Source of the DNA: an uncultured Sphingobium sp.
Lineage (GTDB): Bacteria > Pseudomonadota > Alphaproteobacteria > Sphingomonadales > Sphingomonadaceae
DNA: 5,694 bases
Assembly (NCBI GenBank): GCA_946479185.1
Contig: CAMLFF010000217.1
Span: forward strand, 1-5,694
Reading direction: 5' to 3'
Position numbers and translations under genes: made by a program. A model generated the notes under the pieces. It searched no databases. It was not told where the DNA came from and was given only the letters and a program-made list of their open reading frames with translations. Shown piece by piece: positions 1 through 5,694 of this stretch; positions within the stretch are counted from its first letter, which is position 1, and each line of letters starts with the position of its first letter.

Positions 1-74
1 GGGCCGTCCGCAGGCCCGAGCGATTTTGCGGATGCGAACAGCCGCCGTAAGGTGCGAGACACTGTCTTCAACAT
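1..74 (-). CDS. Possible N-terminal start of an unidentified gene
   Basis: On the minus strand an ATG at 74-72 opens a frame that runs to the window edge, 24 full codons beginning MLKTVSRTLRRLFASAKSLG. It would lie 65 bases downstream of the transporter stop and on the same strand. About 70% of its third codon positions are G or C, better than the competing plus-strand frame, but the stretch is very short. Upstream there is only a purine-rich GAAGAGA about 10 bases before the ATG, a weak ribosome binding site. No family is recognised. It excludes the plus-strand fragment over the same bases; at most one is likely to be real. Confidence 0.2.
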   Translation of the reverse strand, partial: MLKTVSRTLRRLFASAKSLGPADG

Positions 75-114
75 CGTTCTACAATCTCTTCAGGAGCGGC
101 CACGTCTTTATTGA
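1..114 (+). CDS. Possible C-terminal fragment of an unidentified protein
   Basis: This frame is open from the window edge to a TGA at 112-114 and gives 37 residues ending in KVRDTVFNIVLQSLQERPRL plus Y. The end is amphipathic and could be a C-terminal helix of a gene starting outside the window, which would converge on the transporter gene with 25 bases between the two stops. I do not recognise the family. The case is weak: plus-strand frame 2 is also open from the edge to a stop at 126-128, and the minus strand has a competing frame from an ATG at 74. Third-position GC here is only about half, lower than expected for a real gene in this window. Confidence 0.2.
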   Translation, partial: GPSAGPSDFADANSRRKVRDTVFNIVLQSLQERPRLY

Positions 115-139
115 AACGCGCTCGTGAGGTTCGCCTGCA

Positions 140-2131
140 TCAAGCGAGACGTCTGATGTGCCGGAATCGCGCGTAACGACTAAGCACGTCATTAATGAGC
201 TGCTCTTTCGTGAAACCGGTCACGTCATGCGGCTGATCACCTTCGGCGGTATGGGCCATCGCTCGGAAATGCTGCCGTTCCTTTTCTTGCCCTTTATGCG
301 TCTCGACATAGGCGAAGCTCGGTGCCCGGAAGCCGCGCGCACGAATGATGTAGCGAAATGCGCCCCGATCGCCATGCGGAATGGTCAGGGCAAGCTGGTC
401 GGCGTCATGCTCAAGAACCGGTGCCAGACCATTGCCGCGCATCTGTTCGGCCAACTCATCCAACCCGGACCGAGCCGTGTCGCCGAGAAATGCAGCGATT
501 TCGCGCTTCTCATGATATTTGGTAATGCTACCGAGCCGCTGCTGCCACGTCATGACCGGGCGCTCGGATGACTGCGTCGCAGCCTCGACGGAGAGGTCCA
601 TCGATGCGCTTTGGCTTTCCGTCTGCAAGGCGCGCAGCAGGCCGTAGCACATGAACAGCATGATGATCGCAAAGGGCAGAGCGCTGGCAATGGCGGCCGT
701 TTGCAGGGCCTGTAATCCGCCCGCCATCAGTAGCACAGCCGCCACCAGCCCCGCGCAGATCGCCCAGAAGATGCGCTGCCACACCGGCGGATCCTCCGCA
801 GCGCCATTGGTGATCATATCGATGACCAAAGCGCCCGAGTCAGCCGAGGTGACGAAGAATGTGATGACGAGCAGGGTTGCGATGCTCGACGCGATCAACG
901 GAAATGGCAAATGCGACAATGTTTCGAACAGCGCGACCGGCAGATCTTTTGCCACGGTCTGCGCAATGGCAGCTTCACCGCTCAGGTCGAACGCAATGGC
1001 GGTGTTGCCGAACACGGTCATCCATAGAAAGGTGAACAGCACCGGCACTAGCAGGACGCCGCCGACGAACTCGCGGATGGTTCGTCCGCGCGAGATGCGC
1101 GCGATGAACATGCCGACGAAGGGTGACCAGGAGATCCACCAGCCCCAGTAAAACAAGGTCCAGTTGCCGAGCCATGGATTGGGCTCATAGGCATACATAC
1201 GGAATGTCCGCTGGACGACCGTGCCGAGATAAGCGCCCATATTCTGCACATAGGCCTGCAGAAGGAAGATTGTGGAACCTGCGAACAGAACGAACAACAG
1301 CAGCGAGATGGCGAGAATGATGTTGAGCTCGGAGAGGCGCTTGATGCCTGCGTCCAGTCCCGCTGCCGCTGAGAGCGTGGCCAGCCCGGTGATGCAGGCG
1401 ATCAGGATGATCTGGATCAGCGGGGTCGTTGGCAGCCCAAACAGATAATGGAAGCCGGCATTGACCTGCAGCACGCCCAGCCCGAGCGATGTCGCCACGC
1501 CGAACATGGTGCCGAGGACGGCAAAAATGTCGATGGCATGCCCGATTGGGCCATTGATGCGGTTACCGATGAGAGGAAACAGCGCTGACCTTATGGTGAG
1601 CGGGAGCCCGCGCCGGAACGCAAAATAGGCAAGCGAAAGCCCGACAACGATATAGACCGCCCAGGCATGCAATCCCCAATGGAAGAAGGTGAGGGGAAGG
1701 GCCTCCCGCGCGGCGGCGATCGTGCGTCCTTCGCCCACCGGTGGTAGCGCATAATGCTGCACAGGCTCAGCCACGCCGAAGAACAGCAAGCCGATGCCCA
1801 TGCCAGCGCTGAACAGCATCGCGAACCAGGAGAGATAGCTATAGTCAGGCTCGCTGTCGTCAGGCCCAAGCTTCACATCCCCATAGCGGCTGATCATCAA
1901 GAACAGCACGAACAGCAGGAACCCAGCGACAGCCAGAATGTAGAACCAACCGAAATCGAGGATGATGGTCGCCTGCACAGCGGCGAACAAACGCTCCGCC
2001 CGCGCCGGGAAGAGGGCGCCAAACAATGCGAAGGCAAGGATCAGCGCAGCCGATGTGAAAAAGACCGGTGGATTGATCTTTGCGCGGGGAGCCCGCTGCG
2101 TGGTCGCAGGTTCAACTGATGCGGGCTCGAT
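140..2131 (-). CDS. betT: BCCT-family transporter, BetT-like (choline/glycine betaine uptake)
   Basis: Inner-membrane secondary carrier of the betaine/choline/carnitine family, probably importing choline or a related quaternary ammonium compound with an ion gradient. Read from the ATC at 2131 it has 663 residues, near the usual BetT length. Seen directly: a short polar N-terminus followed by KINPPVFF and a first helix at about 21-42; the glycine motif GMGIG at 110-114 followed by LLFFGVAEP; the family tryptophan signature NWTLFYWGWW at 323-332 followed by SPFVGMFIARISRGR; and FFVTSADSGALVIDM at 425-439. A hydrophilic tail of about 160 residues follows, ending in the BetT-type pattern DVTGFTKEQLINDVLSRYAR; in known BetT proteins this tail takes part in osmotic control. 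No ATG, GTG or TTG occurs between the in-frame TAG at 2143-2141 and the TTG at 2026, which lies inside helix 1 and would give 628 residues. The start is placed at ATC because of the AGGAGGT five bases upstream. No choline-oxidation gene or BetI-type regulator is nearby, so the substrate is inferred from family only. Confidence 0.92.
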   Translation of the reverse strand: MEPASVEPATTQRAPRAKINPPVFFTSAALILAFALFGALFPARAERLFAAVQATIILDFGWFYILAVAGFLLFVLFLMISRYGDVKLGPDDSEPDYSYLSWFAMLFSAGMGIGLLFFGVAEPVQHYALPPVGEGRTIAAAREALPLTFFHWGLHAWAVYIVVGLSLAYFAFRRGLPLTIRSALFPLIGNRINGPIGHAIDIFAVLGTMFGVATSLGLGVLQVNAGFHYLFGLPTTPLIQIILIACITGLATLSAAAGLDAGIKRLSELNIILAISLLLFVLFAGSTIFLLQAYVQNMGAYLGTVVQRTFRMYAYEPNPWLGNWTLFYWGWWISWSPFVGMFIARISRGRTIREFVGGVLLVPVLFTFLWMTVFGNTAIAFDLSGEAAIAQTVAKDLPVALFETLSHLPFPLIASSIATLLVITFFVTSADSGALVIDMITNGAAEDPPVWQRIFWAICAGLVAAVLLMAGGLQALQTAAIASALPFAIIMLFMCYGLLRALQTESQSASMDLSVEAATQSSERPVMTWQQRLGSITKYHEKREIAAFLGDTARSGLDELAEQMRGNGLAPVLEHDADQLALTIPHGDRGAFRYIIRARGFRAPSFAYVETHKGQEKERQHFRAMAHTAEGDQPHDVTGFTKEQLINDVLSRYARFRHIRRLA

Positions 2132-2133
2132 GA

Positions 2134-2181
2134 CTACCTCCTAAATGGTCGGAGGCGTGATGAAACGGCCGGACCTTTCAT
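2134..2181 (-). other. Possible 15-codon leader ORF before the BetT-like gene
   Basis: An ATG at 2181-2179 opens a small frame reading MKGPAVSSRLRPFRR and ending at a TAG at 2136-2134, two bases before the ATC taken as the transporter start. Its last codons AGG AGG are the transporter's Shine-Dalgarno sequence. If translated, it could couple ribosomes to the weak start. Against it, no clear ribosome binding site precedes its ATG, and if the TTGACA at 2186-2181 is a real -35 element this ORF would lie upstream of the transcript start. Confidence 0.15.
2136..2142 (-). promoter_or_regulatory. Strong Shine-Dalgarno sequence of the BetT-like gene
   Basis: AGGAGGT on the minus strand matches the 16S rRNA anti-Shine-Dalgarno core perfectly. 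Five bases (TAGTC, counting the final T of the motif) separate its GGAGG from the ATC at 2131-2129. The dehydrogenase gene on the other strand has GGAGG at the same five-base distance from its ATG. This site decides the transporter start, since nothing comparable precedes the internal TTG at 2026. The in-frame TAG at 2143-2141 overlaps the motif and rules out a longer protein. Confidence 0.8.
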
Positions 2182-2186
2182 GTCAA
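2158..2186 (-). promoter_or_regulatory. Candidate promoter of the BetT-like gene
   Basis: On the minus strand a perfect sigma-70 -35 hexamer TTGACA lies at 2186-2181. Seventeen bases later the hexamer at 2163-2158 is TCATCA, a poor -10 element. A start of transcription near 2151 would leave a leader of about 20 bases reaching the Shine-Dalgarno sequence, a sensible geometry. The -35 sits within a short inverted repeat TCATgtcaATGA (2179-2190). Because the -10 is weak, the call rests on one hexamer and its position. Confidence 0.3.
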
Positions 2187-2291
2187 TGACTTAGGCTCTC
2201 GGACGCTCAAGATGGCTCGGCGTGGGATATCGCGCTCGCTGCTTCCAGCAAGGGCGCGCGGTGAGAGGTTGGGAAAATGGAACTGATTAGC

Positions 2292-2313
2292 TGAACGCCG
2301 GTTCATGTAGAAC
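2292..2313. repeat. Overlapping inverted repeats in front of the dehydrogenase start
   Basis: TGAAC-gccg-GTTCA (2292-2305) is an inverted repeat with 5-base arms. Its right arm GTTC (2301-2304) can also pair with a second GAAC at 2310-2313 across the loop ATGTA. The two hairpins exclude each other, and the second ends at the base before the GGAGG at 2314-2318. It could be a small operator or an RNA element acting on ribosome access. The arms are short and chance is a real possibility. Confidence 0.3.
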
Positions 2314-2318
2314 GGAGG
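2314..2318 (+). promoter_or_regulatory. Shine-Dalgarno sequence of the PQQ dehydrogenase gene
   Basis: GGAGG followed by GTAGT and then the ATG at 2324, a five-base spacing. This supports the chosen start, as does the polar N-terminus of ten or so residues leading directly into the first membrane helix. Confidence 0.75.
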
Positions 2319-2323
2319 GTAGT

Positions 2324-4738
2324 ATGTCAGACCTACAGGCGAGGCGCGGGCACAGGTCCGCCGCAGTGATGATCGTTGGTACGATTCTGGCGCTCATCGG
2401 AATTGTCCTGACCATTGGCGGGACATGGTTGGCGATCCTGGGCGGCGCGCTCTATTATCTCATCGCCGGGCTTGGACTGCTGCTTGCGGGATATCTGCTG
2501 ATCCGTGGCAGGGTCGTTGGCGCGTGGGTCTACCTGGCCACTTATATTTTTTCGATCATCTGGGGTTTTGCTGAAGCCGGGCGGGACGGCTGGGGGCTGA
2601 TCCCTTTTGCGATCGGCCCTTCAATCCTGCTCATCCTTGTGCTGATGATCCTGCCAATATTGCAGCCAGACCGCTGGCGTTGGCGCGCCGTGCTGGCGTC
2701 GAGCGGTGGCGTACTGCTCATTCTAGCGGTCGCCGGCTTTTCCATCTCGCTTATGAACAGGGCTCAGCCGGGCGCGCTCCCGGCCATGCTTGCCTCGACT
2801 GTCGCAGATCCCTCGCTGTTGAAGCCGGGCACAGACTGGCCAGCTTATGGCGGAAGTTATGCAGCGCAGCGCTATTCCTCGCTCCGCCAGATCACGCCTG
2901 ACAATGTTGAAAAGCTTTCGCGCGTCTGGACCTATCACACGCGCGACATGCCAGCAGGTGACCCGACGAAGAGCAAATATGGCGCTGAGACGACGCCCCT
3001 GAAGGTCGGCAACACGCTCTATCTGTGCTCGGCGACGAACATCCTGATCGCGCTCGATCCTGCCACGGGCAAGGAGCGGTGGCGCTATGATCCGAAGGTC
3101 GCAAAGGAGTGGATCCCCTATACTGCTGCATGTCGCGGTGTCGCTTATCATGCCGTGCAGGGCGTTGCGGCGGGCGAGCTGTGCGCAACGCGGATCATCG
3201 AGGGAACGCTCGATGGCCGACTGATCGCTGTCGATGCGCGGACTGGTCGCGTTTGTCCTGACTTTGGGACCAATGGCGCCGTCGATATCAAGCGCGGCAT
3301 GGGTGAAATCGCGCCCGGCATGGTGTCGATTACATCCCCGCCTACCATCGTGCGTGGCGTGATCGTCACCGGGCATCAAGTGCTCGATGGGCAAAAGCGC
3401 AGCGCGCCTTCGGGTGTCATTCAGGGCTTCGATGTCGTGACGGGCGCCAAGCGTTGGGCCTGGGATATGGTCAACCCGCAATGGACCGGCGACCCGCCGC
3501 AAGGTGAGGAATATGCGCGCGGCACGCCGAATATGTGGACGATCGCAAGTGGCGATGAAGCGCTGGGGCTCGTCTATCTGCCAATGGGCAATTCGGCTGT
3601 CGATTATTGGAGCGGTAGCCGCAGGCCACAGGAAGATGCCTTTTCAACCTCGCTCGTTGCCATCGATGTGACGACAGGGAAGCCCCGCTGGCGCTTCCAG
3701 ACCGTGCGCAGCGATGTATGGGACTATGATCTGGGCGCACAAGGCACGCTGGTCGACTTCCCTGTGAACGAAGGGACGGTTCCCGCGCTCATCCTGCCGA
3801 GCAAGCAGGGCGATATCTATGTGCTGGATCGTCGCACCGGGCGGCCGATCTTTCCGGTGCAGGAGCGGCGCGTTCCCCGCACAGGTGTCGAGTCGGAGCG
3901 CCGCAGTCCGACGCAGCCTTTCTCCAGCTATCACACGCTTGCCTTCCCGGAATTGAAGGAGCGGGACATGTGGGGCATGTCGCCCATCGATCAGATGATC
4001 TGCCGCATCCAGTTCCGCCGTGCCGAATATCGCGGCATGTACACGCCGCCGACCGCCGACCGGCATTTTGTCGAGTATCCCGGCTATAATGGCGGCACGG
4101 ATTGGGGCGGCATTGCCATCGATCCGGTCAGGGGCGTGATCGTCGCCAACTATAATAATATGCCCAATTACAATCGGCTGGTGCCACGGGCTGAGGCGGA
4201 ACGTTTGGGCTTCCCCTTGCCACGTGGGGAAGCGCGCGGCGGCAGCATGGGCGAGGGCGGGCATGGCTCGCAGGATCCGCAAGCGGGCACGCCCTATGCC
4301 ATATCGGTTAATCCGGGCTGGCGGCTGCCGCTCACCGGACTGCTCTGCAAGCGGCCCCCCTATGGCGGCATTCGCGCGATCGATATGCGCAACGGCCGCA
4401 CCATCTGGGATCGCCCCTTTGGCACGGCGCGTCGCAATGGACCCTGGGGCGTCCCGTCGATGCTGCCCCTGAACATCGGCACGCCCAATAATGGTGGCGC
4501 GGTGGTGACGGCTGGCGGCGTGATCTTCATCGCGGCTGCGACTGATAATCTTATCCGGGCGATCGATCTGGAGACGGGCAAGACACTGTGGCAGGATACA
4601 CTGCCCGCTGGCGGTCAAGCCACGCCCGCGGTGTATGAAGTGAATGGCAAGCAATATCTCGTGATCATGGCGGGAGGCCATCATTTCATGGAGACACCGA
4701 TCGGAGACGAACTTGTCGCTTATGCGCTCCCGGATTGA
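2324..4738 (+). CDS. gcd: Membrane-bound PQQ-dependent dehydrogenase, glucose/quinate/shikimate family
   Basis: Quinoprotein that oxidises a sugar or polyol in the periplasm and passes electrons to ubiquinone. The 804 residues match the size of E. coli Gcd (796). The N-terminus has five predicted membrane helices at about 13-33, 36-60, 63-83, 91-113 and 122-144, followed by the periplasmic eight-bladed propeller domain that begins near DWPAYGG (171-177). Propeller tryptophan-type motifs are visible at 243-256 (ALDPATGKERWRYD), from 446 (AIDVTTGKPRWRF), from 685 (AIDMRNGRTIW) and from 746 (AIDLETGKTLW). The catalytic aspartate is Asp467 in VWDYD and the PQQ-contacting lysine is Lys494 in PSKQGD, 27 residues apart as for Asp466 and Lys493 in E. 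coli. The C-terminus AGGHH (His786 or 787) to VAYALPD closely resembles E. coli around His775. One difference: the E. coli segment holding His262 just before CRGVSYH reads PYTAACRGVAYH here, with no histidine before the cysteine. The substrate is therefore open; the gcd symbol denotes family likeness. No pqq synthesis genes are in view. Confidence 0.95.
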   Translation: MSDLQARRGHRSAAVMIVGTILALIGIVLTIGGTWLAILGGALYYLIAGLGLLLAGYLLIRGRVVGAWVYLATYIFSIIWGFAEAGRDGWGLIPFAIGPSILLILVLMILPILQPDRWRWRAVLASSGGVLLILAVAGFSISLMNRAQPGALPAMLASTVADPSLLKPGTDWPAYGGSYAAQRYSSLRQITPDNVEKLSRVWTYHTRDMPAGDPTKSKYGAETTPLKVGNTLYLCSATNILIALDPATGKERWRYDPKVAKEWIPYTAACRGVAYHAVQGVAAGELCATRIIEGTLDGRLIAVDARTGRVCPDFGTNGAVDIKRGMGEIAPGMVSITSPPTIVRGVIVTGHQVLDGQKRSAPSGVIQGFDVVTGAKRWAWDMVNPQWTGDPPQGEEYARGTPNMWTIASGDEALGLVYLPMGNSAVDYWSGSRRPQEDAFSTSLVAIDVTTGKPRWRFQTVRSDVWDYDLGAQGTLVDFPVNEGTVPALILPSKQGDIYVLDRRTGRPIFPVQERRVPRTGVESERRSPTQPFSSYHTLAFPELKERDMWGMSPIDQMICRIQFRRAEYRGMYTPPTADRHFVEYPGYNGGTDWGGIAIDPVRGVIVANYNNMPNYNRLVPRAEAERLGFPLPRGEARGGSMGEGGHGSQDPQAGTPYAISVNPGWRLPLTGLLCKRPPYGGIRAIDMRNGRTIWDRPFGTARRNGPWGVPSMLPLNIGTPNNGGAVVTAGGVIFIAAATDNLIRAIDLETGKTLWQDTLPAGGQATPAVYEVNGKQYLVIMAGGHHFMETPIGDELVAYALPD

Positions 4739-4786
4739 GGGGTTGGCTAAGTCACCGACTCCTGTTGCAGTAGCAGTCGCTTGGGC

Positions 4787-5694
4787 ATGAGTTCACGCTG
4801 GCGGTGGCTGGCCAGTCTCCTTTTGCGCCGCATCTGGTTCCGGGCGGCCTTGTTCTCGCTCTTCTCGGTGGCGCTGGCGCTGCTGGCCGCCTTTGTCGCG
4901 CCCTATATTCCCTATGATATCAGTGCCAAGATCGGGTCCGAGGCTGTCGATAATATCCTCGGCATCCTTGCATCCTCGATGCTTGCCGTGACGACATTTT
5001 CCCTGACCGCGATGGTATCGGCCTTTTCCGCCGCCAGTAACGCAATCACGCCGCGCGCGGCACAATTGCTGGTTGAAGACTCCACCGCCCAAAATGCGCT
5101 CTCCACCTTTCTTGGCGCATTCCTCTTCGCCATCGTGGGCATTTGCGCCTTGTCGACTGGCGCCTATGGCAAGTCGGGCCGGGTGATCTTGTTCATCGGC
5201 ACGATCTTCGTGATCGTCATCATCGTCATCACATTGCTGCGCTGGATTGGCCATCTCTCCAATTTCGGACGGGTGGGCAGCACCATCGATCGCGTCGAGA
5301 AGGTGACTATCAGCGCCATTGATCGCTGCGGCTTTGCCGTTGCCGTGCAAGCAACGCCGCAAGAGGATGCGGGCAGGCATGTCGTGCTCGCCCAGAAGAT
5401 CGGTTATATCACGCATATCGATCTGGACCTTCTGAACGACGTCGCCAGCCGCCTCGACTGCGTCATAGACGTCAAAGTGATGCCGGGGTCGTTCGTGACG
5501 ACGACGCGGGAGATTGCGCGGCTCGATACGAGCGACGAGAAGAGCAGCGCGCAGGTCTGCGAGGCCTTCACCATCGATCATCGCCGCGAGTTCGATCATG
5601 ATCCGCGGTTGGGGTTGGTGGTCATGTCAGAAATCGCATCCCGCGCCCTGTCGCCCGCCGTGAATGATCCCGGAACCGCAATTGCCGTTATGGG
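4787..5694 (+). CDS. DUF2254 family membrane protein, 5' part (runs off right edge)
   Basis: Predicted inner-membrane protein of unknown function; 302 full codons are present and the frame is open at the window end. The N-terminus is basic (MSSRWRWLASLLLRRIW), followed by four predicted membrane helices at about 18-41, 57-80, 108-127 and 131-152, with VTTFSLTAMVSAFSAASN within and after the second. A soluble, probably cytoplasmic domain follows. The motif SRALSPAVNDPGTAIAV (285-301) is the most recognisable mark of DUF2254, recalled from the family and not searched. It starts 48 bases after the dehydrogenase stop on the same strand, so the two may share a transcript. No clear Shine-Dalgarno precedes the ATG at 4787; an in-frame TTG two codons upstream (4781) is an alternative, and the in-frame TAA at 4748-4750 limits any extension. 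A small inverted repeat CGACT/AGTCG (4756-4760 and 4775-4779) lies in the gap and is too weak to call a terminator. Confidence 0.85.
   Translation, partial: MSSRWRWLASLLLRRIWFRAALFSLFSVALALLAAFVAPYIPYDISAKIGSEAVDNILGILASSMLAVTTFSLTAMVSAFSAASNAITPRAAQLLVEDSTAQNALSTFLGAFLFAIVGICALSTGAYGKSGRVILFIGTIFVIVIIVITLLRWIGHLSNFGRVGSTIDRVEKVTISAIDRCGFAVAVQATPQEDAGRHVVLAQKIGYITHIDLDLLNDVASRLDCVIDVKVMPGSFVTTTREIARLDTSDEKSSAQVCEAFTIDHRREFDHDPRLGLVVMSEIASRALSPAVNDPGTAIAVM

Larger units (their letters stand above)
2132..2323. promoter_or_regulatory. Divergent intergenic region between BetT-like and dehydrogenase genes
   Basis: These 192 bases separate two genes transcribed away from each other, so both promoters must lie here or overlap the gene ends. 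The left part holds the transporter's Shine-Dalgarno and a TTGACA facing it. The right part holds short inverted repeats and the dehydrogenase Shine-Dalgarno. I see no convincing -35/-10 pair for the dehydrogenase; TTGGGA at 2269-2274 has no good -10 partner at normal spacing. No terminator, tRNA or riboswitch fold is apparent. Confidence 0.6.

Noticed and set aside
115..139. Possible terminator after the transporter stop
   Set aside because: Only a four-base CTCG/CGAG pairing across a long loop is present, with no T-run on either strand.
158..571. Plus-strand open frame (137 codons) opposite the transporter's C-terminal tail
   Set aside because: Antisense to a region whose minus-strand translation matches the BetT tail; its own translation resembles no known family.
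2723..3502. Minus-strand open frame (259 codons) over the first part of the dehydrogenase gene
   Set aside because: Shadow of the plus-strand gene, with no domain and no plausible ribosome binding site noticed.
3644..4684. Long minus-strand open frame (346 codons) within the PQQ dehydrogenase gene
   Set aside because: It lies wholly opposite a strongly supported gene, is rich in Arg, His and Ala as expected from antisense of GC-rich coding DNA, and shows no recognisable domain.
4756..4779. Inverted repeat CGACT/AGTCG between the dehydrogenase and DUF2254 genes, considered as a terminator
   Set aside because: The stem is five base pairs with a 14-base loop and no T-run follows, so it does not qualify as an intrinsic terminator.
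5214..5231. Tandem 9-base repeat TCGTCATCA, two copies
   Set aside because: It lies in the coding sequence of membrane helix 4 of the DUF2254 protein and follows from alternating Val/Ile codons.
4793..5599. Minus-strand open frame (268 codons) with Asp/His-rich runs
   Set aside because: It is opposite the DUF2254 gene; the acidic run is the reverse reading of the Val/Ile-rich fourth membrane helix.

Overview
The window looks like chromosomal DNA of a fairly GC-rich, Gram-negative bacterium. The content (a BetT-type BCCT carrier, a membrane-bound PQQ glucose-type dehydrogenase, a DUF2254 membrane protein) and the codon style would suit an alphaproteobacterium, perhaps a sphingomonad. That placement is an impression from gene content and was not tested.

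Layout from left to right. Positions 1-139 lie downstream of the first full gene and hold only ambiguous fragments of reading frame at the window edge. Positions 140-2131 (minus strand) encode a complete BetT-like transporter of the betaine/choline/carnitine family with a long cytoplasmic tail. Positions 2132-2323 are a short divergent intergenic region with both ribosome binding sites, a TTGACA hexamer facing the transporter and a small set of inverted repeats in front of the second gene. Positions 2324-4738 (plus strand) encode a full-length membrane-bound PQQ-dependent dehydrogenase of the glucose/quinate/shikimate family. From 4787 to the right edge (plus strand) runs the 5' part of a DUF2254 membrane protein, cut by the window end.

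Functionally, the transporter would import a quaternary ammonium compound such as choline or glycine betaine. The dehydrogenase would oxidise a sugar or polyol on the periplasmic side and pass electrons to ubiquinone in the inner membrane. The DUF2254 protein has no established role. No PQQ synthesis, choline oxidation or regulator gene is visible, so a shared pathway cannot be claimed. The common feature is that all three products are inner-membrane proteins.

The most unusual observation is that the transporter frame has no ATG, GTG or TTG where its N-terminus must begin. A strong AGGAGGT sequence sits 5 bases before an ATC codon, and the first normal start codon in frame (a TTG at 2026) falls inside the first membrane helix. 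Either ATC is the start, or the ATG has been lost by mutation or misread. I found no mobile element, CRISPR array, RNA gene or clear terminator, and no convincing new multi-gene system.
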